Of a stretch of 6,727 bases of DNA, positions 1-5,502 are shown piece after piece. Both the position numbers and the translations under genes were made by a program. The notes below the pieces were generated by a model, which saw only the letters and a list, made by a program, of their open reading frames with translations, did no database searches and was not told the origin of the DNA. Source of the stretch: an uncultured Oscillospiraceae bacterium (GTDB lineage: Bacteria > Bacillota > Clostridia > Oscillospirales > Acutalibacteraceae); NCBI GenBank assembly GCA_900550095.1, contig URRG01000129.1, forward strand, positions 1-6,727. Direction: 5' to 3'. Numbering within the stretch: position 1 is the stretch's first letter; each line of letters starts with the position of its first letter.

Positions 1-789
1 GACCGCCGCATAATCCGGCGTCAGGTCGGAGTGGCTGCCCTTGGTGTCGATGATGCAGAGCGCATAGCCGCACTTCGTGAAATCAAAGTCGACCTTCTGG
101 GCCTCCGGGTGATCCTTATCCTGGAAATCGATCTGTACAAATCCGCCCACGGAGCTGGCTGCCTGGTCCATCAGGCCGCACGGCTTGCCAAAATACACGT
201 TTTCCGCATACTGGCCGATCTGGGCAATCTTCAGGGCGCTCACCTCGCCCTTGCAGTAAAGGCCGTTGAGAATAGTGCCGAGCAGCACCTCGAAGGCCGC
301 GGAGGAGGAAAGGCCGGAACCTGTGAGCACATCCGACGTCGTGTAAGCGTCAAAACCGCCGATCTCATAGCCCATTTCCTTAAAAGCCGCGCATACGCCT
401 CTTAAAAGCGCGTTGGAGGTATTCTTCTCCTCCTCATGGAGCTCCGTGTCGGCGCAGTCCACCACGTCCTCCGCATGGCCCTCGCTCTTCACCCGGATCT
501 GCGTGCCCTCGTTCCTGGCCACAACGGCGATCACATCCAGATTGACGCCCGCGGCCAGCACCCGGCCCCGCTGATGATCGGTGTGGTTGCCGCCCACTTC
601 CGTGCGGCCCGGCGCGCTGAAAAGGAACAGCTCCCTGTTTTCCCCATACAGGGCCTCAAAGGCATCCACCGCTTTCAGGGCGCGGCGGGCGTATTTTTCA
701 GCCGCTTCCTCGCTGCAGACGTAGATATGGGCCAATTTCCCATTCAGTTTTCCGGCTTCAAGCGCTGTGCGCAGAGCAGAAGCTCCCAT
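1..789 (-). CDS. galK: Galactokinase, GHMP kinase family (N-terminal 263 codons; 3' end beyond window)
   Basis: It phosphorylates galactose with ATP to galactose 1-phosphate in the cytoplasm, the entry step of the Leloir pathway. The reading frame is open from the ATG at 789 to the window edge. GGAGGGG (801-795 on this strand) lies just upstream and supports that start. Visible motifs are the galactokinase signature APGRTEVGGNHTDHQ (residues 59-73), the GHMP ATP-binding loop LTGSGLSSSAAFE (155-167), CGLMDQ (204-209) with the presumed catalytic Asp208, and DTKGSHSDLTPDY (248-260). About 55 residues precede the signature, more than in E. coli GalK, and the leading segment resembles no domain I know. 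In the signature, the Glu that contacts the sugar in classical galactokinases (GEHTD) is Asn68, while Arg62, His69 and Asp71 are kept. I believe this variant is common in clostridial galactokinases, so galactose remains the best guess, but a related sugar is possible. The gene is divergent from the LacI gene. Confidence 0.9.
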   Translation of the reverse strand, partial: MGASALRTALEAGKLNGKLAHIYVCSEEAAEKYARRALKAVDAFEALYGENRELFLFSAPGRTEVGGNHTDHQRGRVLAAGVNLDVIAVVARNEGTQIRVKSEGHAEDVVDCADTELHEEEKNTSNALLRGVCAAFKEMGYEIGGFDAYTTSDVLTGSGLSSSAAFEVLLGTILNGLYCKGEVSALKIAQIGQYAENVYFGKPCGLMDQAASSVGGFVQIDFQDKDHPEAQKVDFDFTKCGYALCIIDTKGSHSDLTPDYAAV

Positions 790-1153
790 GATTACCCCTC
801 CATTATTATGTAAAATTCCGCATCGTTTCCCTGCTTTTGTTCAGAGAAGCCCATAGATTTATACTAACAGCGCCGCCCGTTCTCTGCAATATACATCTTT
901 CCCGAAATTATGGATTTTTGTTGCAAACTTTCCGTCCGCCGCTTCTTTCCCGCGTTCCGGTCCAAAAACATGCTCTTTTTCTTTGTATTCTTGGTATACT
1001 CACAAAGGCCCCTTCCGCTGCAATCAAGGGCGTCCCTAAAAAGCCTGAACCATTCCCGTTTCGCCGTCGGGCCGTCAAACAGGAATATGGCAAAAAAGCC
1101 AAAAAAACAGCCGGATTTTCTCAGAATCATAGGAAAAAATTCATATGATTCTG
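790..1153. other. Non-coding gap between divergent galK and the LacI gene
   Basis: I see no gene here. Short open frames on both strands give low-complexity, Lys/Arg/Phe-rich translations without a recognisable family, and none has a convincing ribosome binding site. The part next to galK must hold its leader and promoter. On the minus strand TATAAA at 863-858 could be a -10 element, about 70 bases from the galK start. The nearest -35-like hexamer, TTGCAG (889-884), is 20 bp away, which is too far, so I do not call it. The right half is rich in A-tracts (around 1092-1107), which could bend DNA upstream of the LacI promoter. Confidence 0.6.
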
Positions 1154-1182
1154 TTGACTTTCTCCCGCACTGAGCCTATAAT
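1154..1182 (+). promoter_or_regulatory. Sigma-A type promoter of the LacI-family gene
   Basis: TTGACT at 1154-1159 and TATAAT at 1177-1182 are separated by exactly 17 bp. This matches the vegetative sigma factor consensus at 11 of 12 positions. Transcription should begin near 1189, giving a leader of roughly 70 bases before the TTG start codon. An A-rich stretch lies upstream (1092-1107 and 1133-1139) and may act as an UP-like element. It is the only strong promoter I can find in the window. Confidence 0.85.
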
Positions 1183-1197
1183 GCGAAGTAAGAGGAA

Positions 1198-1215
1198 AAT
1201 GTGCTCGAGCACATT
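1198..1215. promoter_or_regulatory. Palindromic operator, probable LacI-family binding site
   Basis: AATGTGCTCGAGCACATT is a perfect 18-bp palindrome with a central CG, the symmetry and size typical of LacI/GalR-family operators. It starts about 10 bases after the predicted transcription start of the downstream LacI-family gene, a position where a bound repressor would block initiation or early elongation. Autorepression is therefore the simplest reading. A weaker inverted repeat, CACTG-N7-CAGTG, follows at 1216-1232. I found no second copy of the palindrome in the window, so control of the three sugar genes by the same protein is not shown directly. Confidence 0.75.
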
Positions 1216-1261
1216 CACTGCAGCATACAGTGCCTTTTAAAGGAAAAAGGAGGGAGACAGC

Positions 1262-2359
1262 TTGGCCGTTACCATCAAAGATATCGCCGAAGCGGCGGGG
1301 GTCTCCCGGGGAACGGTGGACCGCGTCCTCAACGGGCGCGGCAGGGTACGGCCCCAAGTAGCGGAAAAAGTGCGCCGGCTGGCCGCGGAGATGAACTACC
1401 TGCCCAACCGGGCGGGCAGGGAATTGGCGGCTATCAAGCGTTCCCTCCGGATCGGCTTTCTCCTCCCCGGGGTGGACAACGGCTTCTTTGACGATATCCT
1501 CCGGGGCGCCCGGGCGGCGGAACGGAACCTCTCCGATTTCGGCGTTTCTCTTCTGATCCGGCAGGTCAAGGGCTACGACCCCCAAACCCACGCGGAGGCC
1601 CTCAGGGCCCTGGGCACGGAAGGGCTCGCGGGGCTCTGCGCCACCACCATAGACGTCCCGGAAACGCGCCGGGCGGTAGAGGAGCTTCGGGAAAAGGGCG
1701 TCCCTCTCATCGCCACCAACACGGATCTTCCCGGCACAGGCAGACTCTCCTATGTGGGATGCGACTACCTGCAGACAGGCCGCACTGCCGGGGGGCTCTT
1801 TTCTCTGCTGCGGATCCCCGGCCCTAGGGTGCTGATCGTCACCGGCTCCAGAGAGATAGAAGGGCATAACCTGCGCATTCAGGGCTTTCGGGAAGTCCTG
1901 CGGGAAAAGGGCGTATCCTTTCAGGAAACGGGGTTTCTCATCTGCCAGGATGACGACGGTCTTTCTTACCGGATGACCAGGAAGCATCTGCTTTCACTGC
2001 CCCGGGAAAAAGCGCCCAACTGTATTTTCGTGGCGGGCGCCGGCGTAGGCGGCGTATGCCGGGCTGCGGAGGAATGGGGGCCGTCTTCTCAGGAGCCGCT
2101 GGTCCTTCCCTTCGACGATATCCCCGCCACCCGGGAATACATCCGCAAAGGCCGCATACCGGCCACCATCTGCCAGGAACCCTTCGAGCAGGGGTACCGC
2201 TCCGTGAAGCTTTTATTCGACTATCTGGTGGGCGGGATCCGTCCGCCGGAGCAATACATTACCAGAACCGTCATCAAGCTTAGGGAAAATCTGGAGGAAC
2301 CGCTCCGTTTTCCCGAAGGCGCCCAAGGGCGCGGGGAGGGTCCCTATACCGGCCCCTAG
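1262..2359 (+). CDS. LacI-family transcriptional regulator with periplasmic-binding-protein-like sensor domain
   Basis: This is a 365-residue sugar-responsive DNA-binding repressor. The N-terminus TIKDIAEAAGVSRGTVDRVL (residues 4-23) is the LacI helix-turn-helix. NYLPNRAGREL (45-55) matches the hinge helix with its minor-groove Leu. From about residue 61 (LRIGFLLPG) to about 345 the protein resembles ribose/xylose-binding proteins, with IATNTDLP, YVGCDYLQTGRTAG, LRIQGFREVL and CQEPFEQGYRSVKLLFDYL. The start is TTG at 1262, with AGGAGG at 1248-1253 spaced 8 bases away; no other start would keep the whole DNA-binding domain. The Gly- and Pro-rich last 15 residues look like a disordered tail. 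It lies upstream of, and in the same direction as, the sugar isomerase and kinase genes, so it probably controls them as well as itself. The inducer is unknown, probably a pentose or a related aldose. Confidence 0.93.
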   Translation: MAVTIKDIAEAAGVSRGTVDRVLNGRGRVRPQVAEKVRRLAAEMNYLPNRAGRELAAIKRSLRIGFLLPGVDNGFFDDILRGARAAERNLSDFGVSLLIRQVKGYDPQTHAEALRALGTEGLAGLCATTIDVPETRRAVEELREKGVPLIATNTDLPGTGRLSYVGCDYLQTGRTAGGLFSLLRIPGPRVLIVTGSREIEGHNLRIQGFREVLREKGVSFQETGFLICQDDDGLSYRMTRKHLLSLPREKAPNCIFVAGAGVGGVCRAAEEWGPSSQEPLVLPFDDIPATREYIRKGRIPATICQEPFEQGYRSVKLLFDYLVGGIRPPEQYITRTVIKLRENLEEPLRFPEGAQGRGEGPYTGP

Positions 2360-2361
2360 AC

Positions 2362-2425
2362 CTGCGGCAGCGCTGCGGGAAGGGCATTTCGCTTCTTCAG
2401 AGCGTCCGGCGGCATAGTGCCGCAG
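2362..2425 (+). other. Competing inverted repeats just after the LacI gene
   Basis: TGCCGC (2418-2423) can pair with either of two copies of GCGGCA. The near copy (2409-2414) makes a tight 6-bp hairpin with loop TAG. The far copy extends to an 8-bp stem, CTGCGGCA (2362-2369) with TGCCGCAG (2418-2425). A short palindrome, GCAGCGCTGC (2367-2376), overlaps the far arm. The site is two bases after the stop codon, where a terminator is expected, but no T-run follows, so it is not a standard intrinsic terminator. It could end transcription weakly, protect the mRNA 3' end, or do nothing. Confidence 0.4.
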
Positions 2426-2517
2426 AAACAGCCGGGCCGGAAGCCGCAGCCATGACGAAGCTCCTACGTCCCAGCATGTTTGAAATCCTTCTCCGGCTGA
2501 AAGCTCCCGTCAGGAAC

Positions 2518-2550
2518 TTTTCCACAGCCAAGAGGCTTTCGTGTGGAAAA
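2518..2550. repeat. Perfect 9-bp inverted repeat with a nested stem
   Basis: TTTTCCACA (2518-2526) and TGTGGAAAA (2542-2550) are exact reverse complements 15 bases apart. Inside them, AGCC (2526-2529) and GGCT (2534-2537) are also complementary around the loop AAGA. In RNA this would form one hairpin of 8 plus 4 pairs with a 5-base bulge on one side. Neither strand has a T-run after it, which argues against an intrinsic terminator. It may be a regulator site or an RNA structure in the leader of the sugar genes, or the scar of a lost element. Confidence 0.5.
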
Positions 2551-2981
2551 CGCAGGAAAAGGAATCCGTTTATATAAAAAGCAGGAGCCCGTTTTTCGGG
2601 GAATCTATCCTATCCTTCTGGGAATCGATATGGCCTCCGGCTGTTATCAGGTGGAGGGGATCGCTCTTCTCTGGGATGAGCTTTGCGCTTTCCAGGGGCT
2701 GGACAAAATGGATATACAAAATCCTTACTGTGTTTGGCAATATATAGACTGCCTTCGCAGGTTTCCTCAGAAAAACGGATAGAAGACATACCGGCGTCAT
2801 TCCGTCATATATATGAATAGGAAAAAGCTTGTCCTTTAGAGACAGCAGAAATATGCGCCGGATTTTTCTCGGCCGTCGCAGGTCTCTCCCTGTGAGGACC
2901 AGGACCACATAGGATAAATCTGTTATCGTAAGAAATGTTTTCAAAATAAAGATACAATTCAATGATAAGGAGATGCTCGTA

Positions 2982-3608
2982 ATGAAACAATTTACAGTCA
3001 GCGATCCCGAATTCCGGAAATACGGCCACGTGATTGAGGGATACGACCTGAGCGCCGTAGTGGAGGCCATGGAAAAGACCCCCTGTCCCGATTCCGTCCT
3101 TTATGTCCCCTCTTCTCCGGAAATGGAGGCCCTGCCCTTCTTCAAAGAGGTGACAGAGCGGGAATTCGGCGGTCTGCCCGCCCAATTCGGCTACTGCAAC
3201 GGAAAAAACAAGAGTATGAACGCCCTGGAATACCACCGTTCCTCAGAGATCAATATCGCATGCACAGATCTGGTCCTCATGCTGGGAATGGAACAGGATA
3301 TCGACCCCGAGACCCATACATACGATACCTCTAAGGCGGAGGCCTTCTTTGTGCCGAAGGGAACCATGCTGGAAGTATACGGCACGACGCTGCATTATGC
3401 CCCCTGCAACACCGAGGAAAGCGGCTTCCGCTGTGTGGTGCTGCTGCACAGAGACACCAACCTTCCTCTGGAGACAAAGCCCGCTCCCGTGGGGGAGGAC
3501 AGGCTCCTCTTCGCCAGAAACAAATGGCTGATCGCCCATGAAGAGGCCGCATCCGAAATCGAACAGGGCGCCTTTGTAGGCTTAGTTGGAGAAAACCCCT
3601 CTATCTAA
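2982..3608 (+). CDS. DUF4867-type cupin-like protein, function unknown
   Basis: This 208-residue soluble protein has no signal peptide or membrane segment. I recognise it as resembling the DUF4867 family, small proteins often found beside sugar-use genes. This is from memory, not a search. Two stretches look like cupin motifs: LEYHRSSE (residues 82-89; Glu83, His85 and Glu89 are possible metal ligands), and FFVPKGTMLEVYGTTLHYAP (122-141) with a Pro-x-Gly turn (125-127) and His138. They recall sugar-isomerase and ureidoglycolate-lyase cupins. An in-frame ATG at 2973 abuts the Shine-Dalgarno AAGGAG (2967-2972). The ATG at 2982 has normal 9-base spacing, so I choose it. The kinase gene follows after 142 bases on the same strand. 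A sugar epimerase, isomerase or lyase acting on the cluster's substrate is an inference from this context. Confidence 0.82.
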   Translation: MKQFTVSDPEFRKYGHVIEGYDLSAVVEAMEKTPCPDSVLYVPSSPEMEALPFFKEVTEREFGGLPAQFGYCNGKNKSMNALEYHRSSEINIACTDLVLMLGMEQDIDPETHTYDTSKAEAFFVPKGTMLEVYGTTLHYAPCNTEESGFRCVVLLHRDTNLPLETKPAPVGEDRLLFARNKWLIAHEEAASEIEQGAFVGLVGENPSI

Positions 3609-3623
3609 ACTTTAGGGATGCTG

Positions 3624-3645
3624 GGGCACCGGAGCACCGGAGCCC
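3624..3645 (+). other. GC-rich hairpin containing a tandem 8-bp repeat, after the DUF4867-type gene
   Basis: GGGC pairs with GCCC and, inside a single A-A mismatch, CCGG pairs with CCGG around the loop AGCA. The structure arises from two tandem copies of GCACCGGA (3626-3633 and 3634-3641). It starts 15 bases after the stop codon. There is no T-run, so it may be a 3' mRNA-stabilising structure or a weak terminator and not a standard intrinsic terminator. Confidence 0.45.
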
Positions 3646-3653
3646 TGCGTCCC

Positions 3654-3686
3654 CTGCATTCCTGGAGCCATTCGTTAAGAATGCAG
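3654..3686 (+). other. Hairpin with perfect 8-bp stem between the DUF4867-type and kinase genes
   Basis: CTGCATTC (3654-3661) and GAATGCAG (3679-3686) are exact complements with a 17-base loop. CATTCGTT in the loop (3669-3676) is repeated directly at 3694-3701, one copy every 25 bases. The downstream sequence is T-rich but broken by other bases, so termination would be partial at best. A protein-binding inverted repeat is the other reading. Confidence 0.45.
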
Positions 3687-3714
3687 TTCGTCTCATTCGT
3701 TCATCAACAATACG

Positions 3715-3731
3715 CCGCCGGTTTCAGGCGG
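3715..3731 (+). other. Short hairpin beside the kinase ribosome binding site
   Basis: CCGCC (3715-3719) pairs with GGCGG (3727-3731) across a 7-base loop. It ends 5 bases before AGGAGG (3737-3742), the Shine-Dalgarno of the kinase. It leaves the site free, but could help position or limit ribosome loading. It is short enough to be chance. Confidence 0.3.
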
Positions 3732-3750
3732 AAAAAAGGAGGAACACACA

Positions 3751-5286
3751 TTGAGCAGCCAAAAAGAATACCTTTTGGGTATCGACCTGGGCACCTCGGG
3801 CACAAAGACCGTCCTTTTTGATACGGACGGGAACGCCGTTGCTTCTGCTCTGGTAGAATACCCCATGTATCAGCCCAAAAACGGCTGGGCGGAGCAGGAC
3901 CCCAAAGATTGGTGGAACGCCGCCCGGGATACTATCCGCCAGGTTCTGGAGGATTCCGGCGCCGACCCCGCCGCCGTAAAAGGTCTGGGCATTTCCGGCC
4001 AGATGCACGGCCTGGTCATGCTGGATGAAAACGGAGAAGTGCTGCGCAATTCCATCATCTGGTGCGACCAGCGCACCCAGGCGGAATGCGATGAAATCAC
4101 CGAAAAGATCGGCAAAGAGCGCCTCATTGAAATCACTGCAAACCCGGCCCTTACAGGCTTTACCGCAGGAAAAATCCTGTGGGTGCGGAAAAATGAGCCG
4201 GAAATCTACGAAAAATGCCGCCATATCCTCCTGCCGAAGGATTATGTCCGCTATATGCTCACGGGCGAATTTGCAACCGAGGTCAGCGACGCCTCCGGCA
4301 TGCAGCTTCTGGATGTAAAAAACCGCTGCTGGAGCCGGGAAGTTCTGGAAAAGCTGGAGATCGATCCCTCCCTGCTGGCTAAAATGTACGAATCTCCCGA
4401 GGTAACGGGAACCGTTACGGCAGAAGCCGCAGCCCTTACCGGTCTGAAAGAGGGGACCCCCGTAGTAGGCGGCGCAGGCGACAATGCGGCCGCAGCAGTA
4501 GGAACCGGTGTTGTGGAGGAAGGCAAGGCCTTCACCACCCTGGGGACCTCCGGCGTCGTGTTCGCCCATTCAGACAGCGTGACCATCGATCCAAAGGGAC
4601 GTGTGCATACCTTCTGTTCCGCTGTGCCCGGCTGCTGGACGGTAATGAGCTGCACCCTTTCTGCTGGGCTTTCCCTGAAATGGTTCCGGGATACCTTCTG
4701 CGGCGAAGAAAAGGCCGTGGCTGCCGGGATGGGTGTGGATCCCTATTACCTGATGGATAAGCAGGCGGAAAAATCCCCTATCGGGGCTAACCGGCTTATT
4801 TACCTGCCCTATCTGATGGGCGAACGTTCTCCCCTTCTGGATCCCTCCGCCCGGGGCGTATTTTTCGGTCTTTCGGCTATCCACTCCAAATACGATATGC
4901 TCAGAGCCGTGATGGAGGGCGTTATCTATTCTCAGAGAGAGTGCCTGGATATCCTTCGGGGTATGGGCGTAGTTTCCAGCGAGATGCTGGCCTGCGGCGG
5001 CGGCGGAAGCAGCCCCTTCTGGCGGCAGATGATGGCCGACGTATACGGCCTGCCGGTGAAGACCGTGGCCAACAAGGAGGGCCCCGCTTTGGGCGCGGCC
5101 ATTCTGGCCGGCGTCGGCGCAGGAGTTTACAAGAGCGTTCCCGAGGCCTGCCGGAAGGTCATCCGCGTGAACCCCGCACAGCCGCCCATCGGGGAAAATC
5201 ACTGGCAGTATGAAAAATACTACGAGATCTATCGTTCTCTCTACCCTGCATTGAAAGAGAGCTTTTCTTCTCTCGCCGCCCTATAA
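3751..5286 (+). CDS. xylB: Xylulokinase-type FGGY carbohydrate kinase
   Basis: This 511-residue cytoplasmic kinase would transfer phosphate from ATP to a ketopentose, classically D-xylulose to D-xylulose 5-phosphate for the pentose phosphate pathway. The length fits the family. Domain 1 opens with the phosphate-binding stretch LLGIDLGTSGTK (residues 8-19), followed by the xylulokinase hallmarks SGQMHGL (82-88) and WCDQRT (104-109). GGAGDNAAAAVG (240-251) contains the presumed catalytic base Asp244. Domain 2 shows TLGTSG (263-268), LMGERSP (355-361) and the nucleotide-binding CGGGGSS (415-421). No key residue seems missing. The start is TTG at 3751, with AGGAGG at 3737-3742 spaced 8 bases away. 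The MHG motif favours xylulokinase over ribulokinase, glycerol kinase or fuculokinase, but FGGY substrate calls from motifs are uncertain. The partner isomerase downstream is of a different type from xylose isomerase, so another ketose is possible. Confidence 0.92.
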   Translation: MSSQKEYLLGIDLGTSGTKTVLFDTDGNAVASALVEYPMYQPKNGWAEQDPKDWWNAARDTIRQVLEDSGADPAAVKGLGISGQMHGLVMLDENGEVLRNSIIWCDQRTQAECDEITEKIGKERLIEITANPALTGFTAGKILWVRKNEPEIYEKCRHILLPKDYVRYMLTGEFATEVSDASGMQLLDVKNRCWSREVLEKLEIDPSLLAKMYESPEVTGTVTAEAAALTGLKEGTPVVGGAGDNAAAAVGTGVVEEGKAFTTLGTSGVVFAHSDSVTIDPKGRVHTFCSAVPGCWTVMSCTLSAGLSLKWFRDTFCGEEKAVAAGMGVDPYYLMDKQAEKSPIGANRLIYLPYLMGERSPLLDPSARGVFFGLSAIHSKYDMLRAVMEGVIYSQRECLDILRGMGVVSSEMLACGGGGSSPFWRQMMADVYGLPVKTVANKEGPALGAAILAGVGAGVYKSVPEACRKVIRVNPAQPPIGENHWQYEKYYEIYRSLYPALKESFSSLAAL

Positions 5287-5306
5287 GGGCCCCTTCTGAA
5301 AATTTC

Positions 5307-5326
5307 TGTTCTCAAAGTGAGAAACA
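5307..5326 (+). other. Short hairpin after the kinase gene
   Basis: TGTTCTCA (5307-5314) pairs with TGAGAAACA (5318-5326) with one bulged A and a 3-base loop, AAG. It begins 20 bases after the stop codon. No T-run follows. GTGAGAA in its right arm (5317-5323) recurs in the next palindrome (5348-5354), so the two may be related binding sites. Confidence 0.35.
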
Positions 5327-5332
5327 ATCCCC

Positions 5333-5360
5333 CGTTTCTTCCCACCGGTGAGAAGAAACG
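5333..5360. repeat. 28-bp palindrome with one mismatched pair
   Basis: The outer arms CGTTTCTTC (5333-5341) and GAAGAAACG (5352-5360) are perfectly complementary. After one mismatch (C5342/A5351) the centre CACCGGTG (5343-5350) is itself a perfect palindrome. In all, 26 of 28 bases are symmetric. With essentially no loop, this fits a dimeric regulator's DNA site better than an RNA hairpin, though a hairpin with an 8- to 10-base loop is also possible. No T-run follows. It lies in the 216-base gap before the isomerase gene. Confidence 0.55.
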
Positions 5361-5375
5361 CACCCAAAGCAGCAG

Positions 5376-5460
5376 GTATGCCGGAGCGGAGCCGGCCTTC
5401 CGGCCCTTCTTCCGGCGTGCATACGCAAATCTGCAGCAGCCCTGCAAGGCTGTTGTATGC
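5376..5460 (+). other. Two alternative RNA folds in the leader of the isomerase gene
   Basis: GCATAC (5419-5424) is complementary to two copies of GTATGC, at 5376-5381 and 5455-5460. The left pairing closes a long imperfect hairpin with inner stems CCGGA/TCCGG (5381-5385 with 5411-5415) and GCCGG/CCGGC (5391-5395 with 5400-5404, loop CCTT). The right pairing encloses the hairpin CAGCAGCC/GGCTGTTG (5434-5441 with 5448-5455, one G-U pair). The two closures exclude one another, as in attenuators and riboswitches. No known riboswitch class is recognised and there is no T-run, so the function is unproven. Confidence 0.4.
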
Positions 5461-5502
5461 GCTGTATATGATCATTATGGAAAATGAAAGGATGGTAGCA
5501 AG

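Larger units (their letters stand above)
2360..2981. other. Long gap with no recognised gene, upstream of the DUF4867-type gene
   Basis: These 622 bases separate the LacI gene from the three-gene sugar set. The best plus-strand open frame, 2543-2782 (79 codons from ATG), contains the stretch YPILLGIDMASGCYQVEGIA but has no ribosome binding site and resembles nothing I know. A minus-strand frame of 166 codons (3070-2570) runs into the DUF4867 gene and also looks spurious. Base composition falls toward the right end, as expected for regulatory DNA. Two inverted-repeat elements, at 2362-2425 and 2518-2550, are listed separately. No hexamer pair good enough to call a promoter was found, so the transcript of the downstream genes may start here from a weak or activated promoter, or continue from the LacI gene. 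A decayed gene is another possibility. Confidence 0.5.

Noticed and set aside
31..813. Two plus-strand frames (31-405 and 436-813) over the galactokinase
   Set aside because: Both are shadows of the minus-strand galactokinase, whose motifs are unambiguous.
1088..1107. TGGC-A6-GCCA followed by an A-run, considered as an intrinsic terminator
   Set aside because: Only a 4-bp stem, and the A-run is on the wrong side for a plus-strand terminator. On the minus strand the T-run precedes the stem.
1127..1987. Minus-strand open frame of 286 codons opposite the LacI gene
   Set aside because: It is covered by a complete LacI-family gene with promoter and ribosome binding site, and the antisense product is unrecognisable.
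2541..2560. Possible catabolite-response element near TGGAAAACGCAGGA
   Set aside because: The spacing between the half-sites does not fit the cre consensus.
2689..2718. Possible promoter TTTCCA, 18 bp, TATACA ahead of the DUF4867-type gene
   Set aside because: Only 4 of 6 matches in each hexamer and about 260 bases from the start codon, no better than chance in this AT-richer stretch.
2570..3070. Minus-strand frame of 166 codons overlapping the start of the DUF4867-type gene
   Set aside because: No ribosome binding site or family resemblance, and its first part is antisense to a well-supported coding start.
3724..4569. Minus-strand open frame of 281 codons opposite the kinase
   Set aside because: It lies over the conserved N-terminal half of the FGGY kinase and has no recognisable domain or start signal.
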